DNA of 64,000 nucleotides from assembly GCA_009780325.1 (NCBI GenBank), contig WRAF01000003.1:37308-101307 (forward strand), written 5' to 3'. The translations under genes were made by a program, and so were the position numbers. Below the pieces are notes generated by a model that searched no databases, had not been told where the DNA came from, and saw only the letters and a list, made by a program, of their open reading frames with translations. Source of the DNA: Bacillota bacterium (GTDB lineage: Bacteria > Bacillota > Clostridia > Christensenellales > Pumilibacteraceae). This document shows positions 26,960 to 37,220 of this stretch, one piece after another; position 1 is the stretch's first letter; every line of letters starts with the position of its first letter.

Positions 26960-27274
26960 ATGGACAAGTATGAGGGCATGAATAAACCTAAATGCATATC
27001 ATATGCATTAGAATACAAGGTTTTAAATAAGACAAATAAATTGATAGAAAAGCAAGAATTTAAGCATCCCAAATCAATAAATAAAACTAAATCTTTTCTA
27101 ATTTTTAGATTAATAGCTTGTGTGCTATTACTTGTTTTTCCGCTTGCCGCAAGATTTACCAATCTATCAATTGCACATACAATAAATGATTTTTTAATAA
27201 GAGAATTAACAAGAGAAGTAAACTTACCGTTTATAAATGCTGATGCAGATTATTGTTACCATGAAAAAATTTAA
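26960..27274 (+). CDS. Small single-span protein in the SpoIVFA position
   Basis: I do not recognise the 104-residue sequence. It has a basic, Lys-rich N-terminus (1-45), one membrane helix (about 46-67, FLIFRLIACVLLLVFPLAAR) and a short outside tail of about 37 residues. It overlaps the spoIVFB open frame and lies where spoIVFA, encoding the SpoIVFB inhibitor/anchor, lies in other sporulators. SpoIVFA normally carries a LytM-like domain after its helix; none is here. An in-frame ATG at 26978 is an alternative start. Its role as a minimal SpoIVFA analogue is an inference from position and topology. Confidence 0.55.
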   Translation: MDKYEGMNKPKCISYALEYKVLNKTNKLIEKQEFKHPKSINKTKSFLIFRLIACVLLLVFPLAARFTNLSIAHTINDFLIRELTREVNLPFINADADYCYHEKI

Positions 27275-28145
27275 AGAAAAAACAGCAAAAATAGAAGGTA
27301 AATTAAAGTTTAAAATCTCGCCACTATTAATAATAATGGCAGCGATATTTTTTTTGCAAAACAGCGGATATTTATTTATTTCATACATGATAGCAGTGAT
27401 ATTTCATGAGTTTGCTCATGCAGAGGTTGCAAATAAATTAGGGTATCGTTTAATAAAATTTAACCTAAACCCATATGGTGCATCCTTAATAGGCGAATTT
27501 GAATCAGTAAAAAATCGTGATGAAATTCTCATAGCCTTAGCAGGTCCACTTGCAAATTTAGCCCTCATAATTATAAGTGTAGCCCTTTGGTGGGTCTTTC
27601 CATCAACCTATTTTATCACACTATATTTTGTAACCGCCAATATTTTTATATCTTTTTTCAATCTTATACCTGTTTTTCCTTTAGATGGCGGCAGAATACT
27701 GCTTGCTTCATTATCATTGAAAATGCCAAGAAACATAGCATATAAAAGAATGAGAATATTTGGCTTTATCTTATCTATCTTTTTAATCACAGCATTTATT
27801 TTATTTGCCATCATCGGTTTTTTAAATCTCACCTTTGCTATAACTGGTGTATTTGTCTTATTGTCCTCAGCTTTTCCTGATAAAAGTTCATATTATCAAA
27901 GACTTTATTCAATGGCATCAAGAAGCAAAAATTTAAAAAAAGGATTAATCACAAGAGAAATCCTAGTTTCAAACACAGCAACAATTTTACAATTAACAAA
28001 GATGCTTTCAGGCAGCTATTTTACTAAATTTATAATCGTTGACGAAAAATTTAATATGCTATTAAAAATCAATGAATTTGAATTAGAAAAACTTAGTCTA
28101 AATAATAAAATTGATTTACCGCTTATTGAGTTAAATCATACTTAA
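27237..28145 (+). CDS. spoIVFB: SpoIVFB-type intramembrane metalloprotease (M50)
   Basis: The protein is a multi-span site-2 protease that cuts pro-sigma-K in the mother cell. The zinc motif HEFAH is His57, Glu58 and His61 in the 302-residue frame, and the third ligand lies in FPLDGGR (Asp150). About six hydrophobic segments precede a soluble C-terminal CBS-like region (230-302). ATG 27261 (MKKFKEK) is a likelier start than 27237, which overlaps the previous frame by 38 bases. Grouping with minD/minE is common in Bacillota. No sigK is present in this window. Confidence 0.9.
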   Translation: MLMQIIVTMKKFKEKTAKIEGKLKFKISPLLIIMAAIFFLQNSGYLFISYMIAVIFHEFAHAEVANKLGYRLIKFNLNPYGASLIGEFESVKNRDEILIALAGPLANLALIIISVALWWVFPSTYFITLYFVTANIFISFFNLIPVFPLDGGRILLASLSLKMPRNIAYKRMRIFGFILSIFLITAFILFAIIGFLNLTFAITGVFVLLSSAFPDKSSYYQRLYSMASRSKNLKKGLITREILVSNTATILQLTKMLSGSYFTKFIIVDEKFNMLLKINEFELEKLSLNNKIDLPLIELNHT

Positions 28146-28151
28146 ACGCTG

Positions 28152-28178
28152 CTATTAAAATATATATTATTTTAATAG
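28152..28178. terminator. Bidirectional terminator between spoIVFB and murA
   Basis: CTATTAAAATA pairs perfectly with TATTTTAATAG across five bases, between two converging genes. The right arm overlaps the murA stop codon. T-rich sequence follows on the plus strand. Confidence 0.6.
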
Positions 28179-29458
28179 TTTATTTCTTTAACTCTTTTTA
28201 TTTCAGCCCCTAAACCTATTAAATCATCTTCTATTTTATAATAACCTCTGTCAATATGCTCTAATCCATGGATTATACTTGTACCTTCAGCACTTAACCC
28301 ACCTATAATCAAGGCCGCTCCGCCTCTTAAATCCTCTGCCGCAACTCTAGCTCCATTTAATTTTCCAACACCACATACAACTGCACTTTGCCCAATACAT
28401 GCAATATTTGCTCCCATTTTCCTTAACTCTCCAATATATCTAAATCTGTTTTCAAATAATCTTTCATTTAAAATGCTTTGACCCTTACCTCCGCAAAGCG
28501 CAGCCACCAATTGTGACTGCATATCCGTAGGAAATCCTGGATAAGGCTGTGTCACAATGTCTCCTACGCCTTTTAAAGCTTTACTTGAAATCATTTCAAT
28601 ACTATTAGTCAAATAATCTTTTCCTGCTTTAAATTTAAAAATAACACCAGCCTCTTTTAAAACTTCAACGATGCTATAAACATGTGCAATATTAAGTCCA
28701 TCTATTTTGATTTTTCCGCCCGCACTTGCAGTCGCACATAAATATGTGCCCGCTATAATCCTATCTAATATTGGACTATATTCGCCTCCGCTTAAACTCT
28801 TTACCCCTTCAATCAAAATACTGTCTGTTCCTGCTCCAAAAATTTTACCGCCTATACTATTTATAAAATTAGCCAAATCTACAATTTCAGGCTCTTTTGC
28901 CGCACCATTGATTAAAGTACTTCCTTCTAATAAAGTGCCAGTCATCATTAAATTTTCTGTTGCACCTACTGAAGGAAAAGATAAATTTACAATACCACCC
29001 TTGATATCTTTTGCATCAAAGTTTATAGTTTCTTGCTCATTAGATGCATCAATTTTTACTCCTAAATCATTTAATCCTTTTAAGTGCAAATCAATAGGTC
29101 TTAATCCGATATTGCACCCGCCTGGCGCACTTATGACTGCTGTTTTAAATCTTGATAAAAGCGGTCCTAAAATAAAAATTGAAGAACGCATTGATTTAGT
29201 TAAATAATTATCTAACTCAAGTGGCTGCACTCTTTCACAATTGACAACAATATCACCATCAATAAACAAAACATGTGCTCCAAGCGATTTTAACACTTCA
29301 ATCATGGATAAAACATCTAAAAATGGTGCGCAATTTTTTAAAACAACTGTATGCTTTGTCATAATACATGCTGCTAAAATAGGCAAAATAGAGTTTTTTG
29401 CCGCTGTCAATTTAATTTCGCCCCTTAGTTTTTTTCCGCCTTTAATATGTAAAACCAT
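28172..29458 (-). CDS. murA: UDP-N-acetylglucosamine 1-carboxyvinyltransferase
   Basis: The 428-residue enzyme adds enolpyruvate to UDP-GlcNAc, the first committed step of peptidoglycan synthesis and the fosfomycin target. The catalytic Cys115 sits in PGGCNIGLRP, so ordinary fosfomycin sensitivity is expected. Lys21-Asn22 in TAAKNSILP bind substrate. Length is normal. The gene faces its neighbours. A TATTAT box ends six bases before the ATG with no Shine-Dalgarno. Confidence 0.96.
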   Translation of the reverse strand: MVLHIKGGKKLRGEIKLTAAKNSILPILAACIMTKHTVVLKNCAPFLDVLSMIEVLKSLGAHVLFIDGDIVVNCERVQPLELDNYLTKSMRSSIFILGPLLSRFKTAVISAPGGCNIGLRPIDLHLKGLNDLGVKIDASNEQETINFDAKDIKGGIVNLSFPSVGATENLMMTGTLLEGSTLINGAAKEPEIVDLANFINSIGGKIFGAGTDSILIEGVKSLSGGEYSPILDRIIAGTYLCATASAGGKIKIDGLNIAHVYSIVEVLKEAGVIFKFKAGKDYLTNSIEMISSKALKGVGDIVTQPYPGFPTDMQSQLVAALCGGKGQSILNERLFENRFRYIGELRKMGANIACIGQSAVVCGVGKLNGARVAAEDLRGGAALIIGGLSAEGTSIIHGLEHIDRGYYKIEDDLIGLGAEIKRVKEINY

Positions 29459-29464
29459 ACACCC

Positions 29465-29494
29465 ATAATATGATAATTTTAGCTAAAGTGTTAC
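29465..29494 (-). promoter_or_regulatory. Putative murA promoter, leaderless type
   Basis: Reading the minus strand, GTAACA (29494-29489), 18 bases, TATTAT (29470-29465), then six bases to the ATG. The -35 matches consensus at four of six positions. Confidence 0.4.
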
Positions 29495-29593
29495 CTAGTG
29501 ATAAAGCAACAAAAAATAAATCGCTAAAAAAATTATGTTTTTTTTGTTTTATCCCATAATTCGTGTGTTTTCTTATTGTATAAAAGATAGACG

Positions 29594-30433
29594 ATGTATG
29601 TATACATTGAATTTGTAATTATAGACAACCTTGTTATTACTGCTTTAATTGCTTTAATTTCATATAGGATATTAAGGGTGTCTGTTTCAAAAAAAAGAGT
29701 AGCACTTGCAAGCATAATAGCAACTATAATTGCTGTCTTTTACCCATTTATTTATGCACATTTTTTACTTTTATTGTTATTAAGGATAGTCGTGGCTAGC
29801 ATCCTCTCACTTATCCTATTCATAAAAAAAGCTCCAATACTTAAAGGCGCAATCATTTTCTTGCTATCAACTGCTACGCTTGCAGGCATCATATTCATGC
29901 TGGGCTTTATCATATTAGGATCTGCTAATAATGCACTCTACTCACCATTTTTAGAATTCCCAATAGGATTATTTTTTCTAATTCCCATGCTAATTTATTA
30001 TCCAATAAAATCCTTAATCAAAGGCGTATCAAAATCAAGGTCTACAAATGAATTTTATTATAATTTCGAATTTATAGCACTAGATAAAAAAATTAAAGGG
30101 AAAGGATTTTTAGATTCAGGTAATTTTTTAAGCGATGATAAAAGCGGACTACCAGTAGTAGTAATCTCTTCAAAGCTTACATTGAAAATTCTATCTCAAG
30201 AACAGCTTTTTTTAATAGCAACTAATAAAGGAGAACAAATTCAAAAAGAAGCACGCTATTTAAACATAACCACAATTGGCAATAATAGCAAATTATTGAT
30301 AATAAAAGCCAAAAAATTTAAGGTATATTTGGACAAATCCAAGAATATAATGAGTGAGGTCATGCTAGGCTTGTCGCTAAATGAAATAGGGCAGGCAGAT
30401 GCACTTTTATCACCGCTGTTAATAAACATTTAA
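29594..30433 (+). CDS. spoIIGA: Sigma-E processing peptidase SpoIIGA
   Basis: The 279-residue protein has five membrane helices (residues 1-140) and a C-terminal aspartic protease domain with the active-site sequence GFLDSGN (Asp174). It dimerises in the septum and cuts the pro-sequence from sigma-E after a signal from the forespore protein SpoIIR. It lies 11 bases upstream of sigE, the standard arrangement. The start ATG lacks a clear Shine-Dalgarno; TATAAA ends nine bases before it. Confidence 0.95.
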   Translation: MYVYIEFVIIDNLVITALIALISYRILRVSVSKKRVALASIIATIIAVFYPFIYAHFLLLLLLRIVVASILSLILFIKKAPILKGAIIFLLSTATLAGIIFMLGFIILGSANNALYSPFLEFPIGLFFLIPMLIYYPIKSLIKGVSKSRSTNEFYYNFEFIALDKKIKGKGFLDSGNFLSDDKSGLPVVVISSKLTLKILSQEQLFLIATNKGEQIQKEARYLNITTIGNNSKLLIIKAKKFKVYLDKSKNIMSEVMLGLSLNEIGQADALLSPLLINI

Positions 30434-30444
30434 GGAGAAATTTT

Positions 30445-31158
30445 ATGAAACAATTTTTTAACAAAATCATAAACTTTTTTAGACGAATTTTTAGTCAAAA
30501 AAATAGCAATTTTTTGCATTATATAACAAGCGGAGAGGCTTTGCCTATGCCGCTTGAATCTGAATTAGAAGCAGAAACGATAAAAGAGTTTTCCTTAGGC
30601 AATTTGGACGCAAAGAGAAAACTAATTGAACATAATTTAAGGCTAGTGGTCTATATTGCAAAAAAGTTTGACAACACAGGAGTAGATCCAGAGGATTTAA
30701 TTTCTATTGGGACAATTGGTTTAATTAAGGCTGTAGCATCTTTTGATGCTGCAAAAAATATAAAATTGGCTACATATGCATCAAGATGTATCGAAAATGA
30801 AATTTTGATGCATTTAAGAAAAATTGTTAAAATAAAATCTGAAGTATCTTTAGATGAGCCTTTAAATGTAGATTTTGAGGGAAATGAGTTGTTAATGAGT
30901 GATATTTTAGGCACAGAAGTAGATTTAGTTAGTAAAAATATTGAAAATAAGACAGAGCATAATTTATTATGGGCTGCAATAAATAAACTAAATAAGAGAG
31001 AAAAAGTAATCATGCAAATGCGATTTGGATTAGCAGAGCATGAAGAAAAAACGCAAAAAGAGGTTGCCGATTTATTGGGAATCTCTCAAAGTTATATATC
31101 AAGACTAGAAAAAAAGATTTTCTTTAGATTAAAAAGGGATATAGCAAAAGTTTTATAA
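30445..31158 (+). CDS. sigE: RNA polymerase sporulation sigma factor sigma-E
   Basis: The 237-residue sigma factor directs early mother-cell transcription. It carries a basic N-terminal pro-sequence (about 1-27, [12 protein letters not shown]) removed by SpoIIGA, followed by region 2 ([18 protein letters not shown], then [13 protein letters not shown]) and region 4 with [25 protein letters not shown] lies before the ATG. In relatives sigG follows at once; here it is 15.5 kb away and reversed. Confidence 0.96.
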   Translation: MKQFFNKIINFFRRIFSQKNSNFLHYITSGEALPMPLESELEAETIKEFSLGNLDAKRKLIEHNLRLVVYIAKKFDNTGVDPEDLISIGTIGLIKAVASFDAAKNIKLATYASRCIENEILMHLRKIVKIKSEVSLDEPLNVDFEGNELLMSDILGTEVDLVSKNIENKTEHNLLWAAINKLNKREKVIMQMRFGLAEHEEKTQKEVADLLGISQSYISRLEKKIFFRLKRDIAKVL

Positions 31159-31213
31159 TATCACTCTAATATAGTTTGCTTTAATTTTATTATGTATTAT
31201 CATATAGATATAT

Positions 31214-32101
31214 ATGTATGCTGATAATTTACAAAATGAATATAAAAAACTGTTCACATTAGATAATGAAAAATTTCCATTGAACTGGGCAAAAACATGG
31301 GAACAAAATTTATCAAGAAACAAATTAGAGAATTTTATTCCACCGACAATCCCATTTATCGGCAAAAATTATGAAAAATATAAAATTTTGATTTATGCAA
31401 GTGCAGAAGTTTTGACATGTAATAATCACATAAAATATTTATCTAGTTATGGAGGTAAAATCACCAATAGACACCGGCATCGCTTTGATAATCCAAAAAA
31501 TAAAGAAGAGATTGATAATTTTTTTCCTAATGTAAATTGTCAACCCATAACAAACGGAGCACTTACTCTATCCGCAGCCTATATTTGTCAAAAAGCAAAT
31601 ATACTTGATATACCTAATAATCCTAGAGATTTTTTAGAAAATATTGCTTTTGGAAACTTCGGAAAATTTTCTATTGATGGAAAATCAAATTTAGATTATG
31701 CAAATAAAGCGTATTATCTAAATGCATCTTTAGACTATATAGAAACAGATTTAAAAATTTTAGAACCTAATTATCTAATCATAACTGCAGCAACTACACA
31801 AAAAAAGAATGTAAAAAAATTATTAAATGATTCTTCCATCACACCAAACAATATATTTAAAATATATCAAATGAATTTTAATAATATATGCAACACTAAT
31901 AGAATAAACAAAAATGATTATGTTCCACTAACAGAAAATGAGCTTTCAAAAATAAATCCACACTTTCCGATTTGGCACAAACATTTAGACATTAAATCTA
32001 TTACCACAAAAAATGACCCTGACTCTAAAAAATATTATAAAGTATATGCCTATCTTAATGAAGAAGTATTAACAAAGGAGAAAACTGCAAATGAAATTTG
32101 A
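31214..32101 (+). CDS. Uncharacterised protein, weakly uracil-DNA-glycosylase-like
   Basis: I do not firmly recognise this 295-residue protein. The segment PPTIPFIGKNYEKYKILIY followed by ASAE, the later PITNGAL motif and the hydrophobic LEPNYLIITAA strand recall a family of proteins with a uracil-DNA-glycosylase-like fold, but no catalytic residue can be assigned. It starts without a Shine-Dalgarno. Its TGA overlaps a second start (ATG 32091) with an upstream AAAGGAG, so it was once coupled to the now-broken gene that follows. The pair sits at the junction between sigE and the ATPase block and may be accessory DNA. Confidence 0.5.
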   Translation: MYADNLQNEYKKLFTLDNEKFPLNWAKTWEQNLSRNKLENFIPPTIPFIGKNYEKYKILIYASAEVLTCNNHIKYLSSYGGKITNRHRHRFDNPKNKEEIDNFFPNVNCQPITNGALTLSAAYICQKANILDIPNNPRDFLENIAFGNFGKFSIDGKSNLDYANKAYYLNASLDYIETDLKILEPNYLIITAATTQKKNVKKLLNDSSITPNNIFKIYQMNFNNICNTNRINKNDYVPLTENELSKINPHFPIWHKHLDIKSITTKNDPDSKKYYKVYAYLNEEVLTKEKTANEI

Positions 32102-32423
32102 AATTAAATTCACAATAGAAACCGAAGATGAAAACTTACCGCTTAAAGAATTTAAAAAGATTGCTAATGGATCAATAATGAGTTTAAGGATTTGACGCCT
32201 GAATGAAAAATAATAGGGGAATACAACACAGAAAATACTTAAAAATATATTCGAGACTAAAGCAATATCAACAAGTTTACTTCAAAGAAAGTTTAAACTA
32301 AGGTTTGCAAAAGCCAACTATAATAGATTTCTAGAAGAAAAAAGATATATCGGCACAAAAGATTGTAATGAACCGATAAATCCCAGAGAAATTTTTATCA
32401 AAGAATCTAATTTTAAAATTTAA
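32091..32423 (+). pseudogene. Decayed gene ending in an FtsK-gamma-like winged helix
   Basis: A ribosome binding site and ATG open a 34-codon frame (MKFEIKFTIE) ending at TGA 32193. A related sense continues in a second frame (KDLTPE, then IIGEYNTENT, with stops between). A third frame is open for 68 codons from 32217 to 32423. Within it, AISTSLLQRKFKL, ANYNRFLEEKRYIG and NPREIFI follow the layout of the FtsK/SpoIIIE gamma domain (STSLLQRRF, then LEERGIVG and KPREVL in typical members). At least two frameshifts and several stops separate the parts. The DNA-binding gamma domain normally reads KOPS motifs, so the intact ancestor probably bound DNA. Its last bases overlap the atpD stop region. 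Confidence 0.6.
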
Positions 32424-33064
32424 TTTTCTTGCTTTTCTAAAGCGTCTTTAACTTGCATTAAGCGAGCTAAGGCGCTTCTTTCATTTTCATCTAATTTCAT
32501 CTGAATATAAGAAATAGTTTCATTTAATTGCGGAATCATTATATGCTCTAAAGCATTTACTCTGCGTCTAGTTTTTTCAATCTCGACAGATAATAAGCTG
32601 CAAGCTTTTTCTTTTTGGGCTAATTCAAATAGTTTTAATTTAAGTGATTGCATAGATAAAACTGCTTCATCTAATTTAGGCACTGTCATATTTAATGAAT
32701 AATTAAATATTGATTTATTGCTATCATCTTCATCATCAACTATGCTATATTTAGGAATACTTACACCCATTATACTTTTTTGTTCTACTGCAATTTTCAT
32801 GCTAAACTTGGGCACATTAAATATATTTTCAATCAAAGACACATCAGATATAGCTCTAGCAAAAACAAATTTTTCTAAAGTGCTTTTTAATTTTATATCA
32901 AGTTCATTTCTTAAAAGTTTTGCATCTTTAGCCAACTGCAAAAACTGCCGAATCATCTCATCCGACTTATCTTTTAATAGCTTATGCCCCTTAATCGCCG
33001 CCTTAAGTCTAGTCTTGCATTTATTAAGCTCTATTCTAGTAGGGTTTACTTGCAATCGTACCAT
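32420..33064 (-). CDS. atpD: V/A-type ATPase subunit D (central stalk)
   Basis: The 214-residue coiled-coil shaft protein connects the A3B3 head to the membrane rotor. N-terminal VNPTRIELNKCKTRLKAAIKGHKLLK and the C-terminal RRRVNALEHIMIPQ-like stretch (TRRRVNALEHIMIPQLNETI) are typical. It is the last gene of the nine-gene operon transcribed right to left, three bases after atpB. Confidence 0.94.
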   Translation of the reverse strand: MVRLQVNPTRIELNKCKTRLKAAIKGHKLLKDKSDEMIRQFLQLAKDAKLLRNELDIKLKSTLEKFVFARAISDVSLIENIFNVPKFSMKIAVEQKSIMGVSIPKYSIVDDEDDSNKSIFNYSLNMTVPKLDEAVLSMQSLKLKLFELAQKEKACSLLSVEIEKTRRRVNALEHIMIPQLNETISYIQMKLDENERSALARLMQVKDALEKQEN

Positions 33065-33067
33065 TAA

Positions 33068-34441
33068 TTATTTCCTATAATATTTTTCAATGAATTGTTC
33101 TTTAACCCTCTTTAATTCACTTGCAGGAAGCATTTTCATTAAATTCCAGCCAAGCTCTAAAGTATCTTCAATACTTCTATTCAAATTAAATCCTTGACCT
33201 ATATATTGTTTTTCAAACTCTTCTGCAAATCTAGCATACTTTCTATCTAATTCAGTCAACGCCGCCTCACCCAAAATTGCAGCCAATTCCTTGTTATCTT
33301 TGCCAGTTGCATACGCACTAAACAACTGATTCATCGTATCCGCATGGTCTTCTCTAGTCTTTTTATCACCAATTCCTTTGTCTTTCAATCTTGATAAACT
33401 CGGCAATACATCAATTGGGGGAGTAACTCCCTGCTGATGCAGCTGTCTTGATAAAATTATCTGTCCTTCAGTTATATAACCCGTTAAATCAGGTATAGGA
33501 TGTGTTTTATCGTCTTCTGGCATCGTCAAAATAGGTATCTGAGTAATAGAACCCCTTTTCCCTTTAATTTTGCCTGCTCGCTCATACAATGATGCTAAAT
33601 CCGTATACATATACCCAGGATACCCACGACGGCCTGGCACCTCTTTTCTAGCAGCTGAAACCTCTCTTAAAGCCTCTGCATAGTTAGTAATATCCGTAAT
33701 AATAACTAAAACATGCATACCTTTTTCAAACGCTAAAAACTCAGCAGCAGTTAAAGCCATTCTTGGTGTAGCAATCCTTTCAATCGCAGGATCTGATGCT
33801 AAGTTGACAAACAAAACAGCACGTTCAATTGCCCCTGTTTTATTAAAATCACTGATAAAAAAATCCGCTTCTTCATGAGTAATACCAACTGCTGCAAAAA
33901 CTACTGCAAAATCATCATCTGAATTTTTAACAGCTGCTTGTCTTGCTATTTGAGCAGCTAAATTTGCATGAGGCAAACCGCTTGCAGAAAAAATAGGCAG
34001 CTTTTGACCTCTTACAAGTGTATTTAATCCATCTATTGCTGATACTCCTGTTTGAATAAATTCATCAGGATAATCTCTGGCGTATGGATTAATAGGAGTC
34101 CCATTAATATCCAGTCTCTTATCTGGGATTATATTTGCTCCGCCATCAATTGGTTTACCCATTCCATTAAAAACTCTGCCTAGCATATCCATTGATACAT
34201 CAAGCTCTTGCCCACGACCTAAGAAACGTACTTTTGAAGAAGATATTTTTAAACCCCTATTAGAATCAAACAATTGTACCAAAGCATAATCTTTATGTGC
34301 CTCAAGCACTTTGCCTTTTCTTTTTTCACCATTTTCTTGCTCAATTTCTACTAATTCATTATATTTTATGCCACTCACTCCTTCTACAAGCATAAGCGGA
34401 CCTGCAACATTGGCAATGGTTTTATATTCTTTATGCATCAA
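33068..34441 (-). CDS. atpB: V/A-type ATPase subunit B
   Basis: The 457-residue non-catalytic regulatory subunit of the hexameric head has [19 protein letters not shown] in place of a working P-loop, as expected for B, and conserved [17 protein letters not shown] and [15 protein letters not shown] stretches. Its start overlaps the end of atpA by 11 bases. Residue length is normal. Confidence 0.96.
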   Translation of the reverse strand: MMHKEYKTIANVAGPLMLVEGVSGIKYNELVEIEQENGEKRKGKVLEAHKDYALVQLFDSNRGLKISSSKVRFLGRGQELDVSMDMLGRVFNGMGKPIDGGANIIPDKRLDINGTPINPYARDYPDEFIQTGVSAIDGLNTLVRGQKLPIFSASGLPHANLAAQIARQAAVKNSDDDFAVVFAAVGITHEEADFFISDFNKTGAIERAVLFVNLASDPAIERIATPRMALTAAEFLAFEKGMHVLVIITDITNYAEALREVSAARKEVPGRRGYPGYMYTDLASLYERAGKIKGKRGSITQIPILTMPEDDKTHPIPDLTGYITEGQIILSRQLHQQGVTPPIDVLPSLSRLKDKGIGDKKTREDHADTMNQLFSAYATGKDNKELAAILGEAALTELDRKYARFAEEFEKQYIGQGFNLNRSIEDTLELGWNLMKMLPASELKRVKEQFIEKYYRK

Positions 34442-36179
34442 AATCCCCTTTAAACTGTTTTCTTAATTCAATCATAGTTTCATCAAATTCTGATAATTTT
34501 TTAATAATTTTTGCCCTAGCAATTTTATTTCTTATATCTAAATTTAATAACTTTTCAATATCCATTCCATTTTCTAAAGCATTTTGTCCTAATTTATAAA
34601 ACTCTATAATTAATTTCAAAATATTGAATTGACAGTCTAAGCTAGTAAAAGAATCTGCATCAAAAAAAGCATTCTGGTGCAAAAAATCTTCTCTAATAGA
34701 TTTAGCCGTCTCCATAGTTAACCTATCTTTAGGTGACAATGCGTCCATTCCCACAAACCTAACAATCTCTAACAGTCTTGTTTCTTCATGCAATAAATTT
34801 GCTGTTATATACTTTAAATCATTAAATAAAGGATCAACATTTTTATCATACCAACTATTTAAGCGATCAGAATATAATGAATAACTTGTATTCCAATCAA
34901 TTGCAGGGAAGTGGCGCTTATATGCTAAGCTAGCAGATAATCCCCAAAAAACCTTGATTATGCGCATTGTACTTTGCACAACAGGCTCTGACATATCACC
35001 GCCTGGGGGAGAAACAGCTCCAATCGCAGTAATAGAGCCTTGGCGTTTTTCACTTCCTAATAAATCTACTACACCCGCTCTTTCATAAAATTCTGATAGT
35101 CTTGAAGATAAATAAGCTGGATATCCTTCATCGCCTGGCATTTCTTCTAATCTAGCACACATCTCTCTTAAAGCCTCTGCCCATCTAGAAGTAGAGTCTG
35201 CCATAACAGCAACATTATAGCCCATGTCTCTAAAATACTCTGCTATAGTTATCCCTGTATAAATACTTGCTTCTCTAGCCGCAACAGGCATGTCAGATGT
35301 ATTTGCAATTAATACCGTACGATTCATAAGGCTATGCCCAGTTTTAGGGTCAATAAGTTTAGTAAACTCATTTAATACATCAGTAATCTCATTGCCCCTT
35401 TCGCCACAACCAATATAAACAACTATATCAGCATCTGCCCACTTAGCTATTTGGTGCTGTACAACCGTTTTACCAGAACCAAACGGCCCAGGAACAGCAG
35501 CAACACCGCCTTTAGCAATAGGAAAGAGGGTATCTATTACTCTTTGTCCTGTAACAAGCGGAGCATAAGGAGCTTTTTTTTGTGCATAGGGACGCCCTTT
35601 TCTAACAGGCCAATGTGATAACATGCTAATTTTAAACTCAATCCCAGATTCATTTTTAATTAAAGCGATAGTTTCTTCAACTGAAAAAGCACCATCAAAA
35701 ATTTTGTTAATTTTGCCTTCTATACCAAACGGAATCATTATTCTATGCTCAATAATCTCATTCTCTTGCACAACTCCAATTATATCCCCAGATTTAACAA
35801 TATCACCAACTTTTTTTAATGGTTCAAATTTCCATTTTTTTTGTCTATCTAAAGGGTCAACTTTTAAACCTTTATCAATATGATTTCCGTATTGAGAATA
35901 TAACGCTTTTAAAGGACGACCGATTCCATCAAAAATACCGCCGATTAAACCAGGACCTAATTCAGTAGATAATGGCATATTAGCAGAAACCACTTCTTCA
36001 CCTGGCCCAATTAAACTGGTGTCCTCATAAACTTGAATGGACGCCTTGTCTTTTTTTAATTCAATTATCTCACCAATTAGCTTTTTATCAGAAACATAAG
36101 CTAAGTCAAACATTTTTGCATCCGACATACCTTCTGCTATAATAAGTGGTCCTGATACCTTGATAATTTTTCCTTTCAT
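34431..36179 (-). CDS. atpA: V/A-type ATPase catalytic subunit A
   Basis: The 582-residue catalytic subunit carries the P-loop GPFGSGKT (231-238), the family-specific non-homologous insert (about 110-200) and the [20 protein letters not shown] region. [10 protein letters not shown] contains the catalytic glutamate region. It starts five bases after atpF and is the fifth to seventh gene in the usual H-I-K-E-C-F-A-B-D order. Confidence 0.97.
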   Translation of the reverse strand: MKGKIIKVSGPLIIAEGMSDAKMFDLAYVSDKKLIGEIIELKKDKASIQVYEDTSLIGPGEEVVSANMPLSTELGPGLIGGIFDGIGRPLKALYSQYGNHIDKGLKVDPLDRQKKWKFEPLKKVGDIVKSGDIIGVVQENEIIEHRIMIPFGIEGKINKIFDGAFSVEETIALIKNESGIEFKISMLSHWPVRKGRPYAQKKAPYAPLVTGQRVIDTLFPIAKGGVAAVPGPFGSGKTVVQHQIAKWADADIVVYIGCGERGNEITDVLNEFTKLIDPKTGHSLMNRTVLIANTSDMPVAAREASIYTGITIAEYFRDMGYNVAVMADSTSRWAEALREMCARLEEMPGDEGYPAYLSSRLSEFYERAGVVDLLGSEKRQGSITAIGAVSPPGGDMSEPVVQSTMRIIKVFWGLSASLAYKRHFPAIDWNTSYSLYSDRLNSWYDKNVDPLFNDLKYITANLLHEETRLLEIVRFVGMDALSPKDRLTMETAKSIREDFLHQNAFFDADSFTSLDCQFNILKLIIEFYKLGQNALENGMDIEKLLNLDIRNKIARAKIIKKLSEFDETMIELRKQFKGDFDA

Positions 36180-36184
36180 TGTTT

Positions 36185-36499
36185 CTAGCTCCTAAAAATT
36201 GTGTCAGAGCCCATTGCTTGCTCTATATCTTTTTTGAGTAAATCAATTGTTTGCTTGCTTGTTAAAGAGGGGATAGTGATTATTGCAAGATGAGAATGCA
36301 CCCTTAAATTGATAATTTGGTCTAGGATTAATGATGCTAGATTTTCTAAAATGAAACAAACAACGTAGTTTTCATCAAGTAACTTTAAAATATCAAGAGT
36401 TTGATTAGCATCATTTGCTAAAAAAGTATCTGCACCTATAGTTTTAAACGCTATTGTACTATCTATATCTCCTATAAATGCGAATTTTTTATTACTCAT
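36185..36499 (-). CDS. atpF: V/A-type ATPase subunit F
   Basis: The 104-residue Rossmann-like subunit of the rotor stalk begins [20 protein letters not shown], the family's opening pattern. It overlaps atpC by eight bases and precedes atpA, the standard position. Confidence 0.9.
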   Translation of the reverse strand: MSNKKFAFIGDIDSTIAFKTIGADTFLANDANQTLDILKLLDENYVVCFILENLASLILDQIINLRVHSHLAIITIPSLTSKQTIDLLKKDIEQAMGSDTIFRS

Positions 36500-37220
36500 C
36501 AGAAAAACTCCATAAATGGTCTAAATTGGGATTAATATTATTTTTTAATAAAATAAGGATATATCTAATGTTTTTGATTTCAAACAACTTAGAAAAGAAG
36601 AATCTAAGAAATGGACCATTTCTTAAAAAATTATGTTGATTATGTTTTAATTTAGAAAAAACTTGATTTTTTTTTAATATAGCAAAATTCTCAAAATCAT
36701 ATTCTTTTAATAAATTAACAGCATCTGAATATCTATAATCTTCAGCATCAAATTCTTCTAAATTTAAAAAACCACCATCAATATACTCATCAAAATTCTC
36801 TTTAAAACTAATGCCTATTTTCTTTGACCTATAAAATGTCAACAGATTGATTAAATCTATATCTGTTCTAACTAAATCAACAAAATGTTTACCCAATTTT
36901 TGAGTTAAATGCAGTCTTTTATCAAAACGCTCTTTTATATTTATACTTATTTGAAAATCTAAAAAAGTTAACAAAAACTCTGTTAAATACTTACATAATG
37001 AATATTCATTAATAAAATCAGTTAATTTTTTAATAGGGTATTTAATTAATGCATCTACATCATCATTAACAGAATTAGTCTTAAAAAAATTTATTGCAAC
37101 CAATCTTTTAATAGCCTCATCATAGTTTAATGAAACAATTTGTTTGAGTCTAGACCTACTCAAAAGATTGCCAGCCTCATATTCTGCGGCTGTATTTGCA
37201 TAAATATTTTTGCTACTCAT
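36492..37220 (-). CDS. atpC: V/A-type ATPase subunit C (shortened)
   Basis: This helical subunit links the rotor ring to the central stalk. The assignment comes from its place between E and F and from the helix-rich sequence with YANTAAEYEAGNLLSRSRL near the start. At 242 residues it is clearly shorter than most bacterial C subunits (about 320-340), as though one of the three repeats were lost. No frameshift is evident, so the shortening is probably real. Confidence 0.8.
   Translation of the reverse strand: MSSKNIYANTAAEYEAGNLLSRSRLKQIVSLNYDEAIKRLVAINFFKTNSVNDDVDALIKYPIKKLTDFINEYSLCKYLTEFLLTFLDFQISINIKERFDKRLHLTQKLGKHFVDLVRTDIDLINLLTFYRSKKIGISFKENFDEYIDGGFLNLEEFDAEDYRYSDAVNLLKEYDFENFAILKKNQVFSKLKHNQHNFLRNGPFLRFFFSKLFEIKNIRYILILLKNNINPNLDHLWSFSDE

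Noticed and set aside
28707..29207. 166-codon plus-strand frame over murA
   Set aside because: It is antisense to a conserved enzyme with intact motifs; Pro/Ile/Lys-rich composition is expected of a reverse frame.
32091..32195. Cas6-like start (MKFEIKFTIE...)
   Set aside because: The first 20 residues look like many Cas6 N-termini, but there is no CRISPR locus and the rest decays into a gamma-domain-like end.
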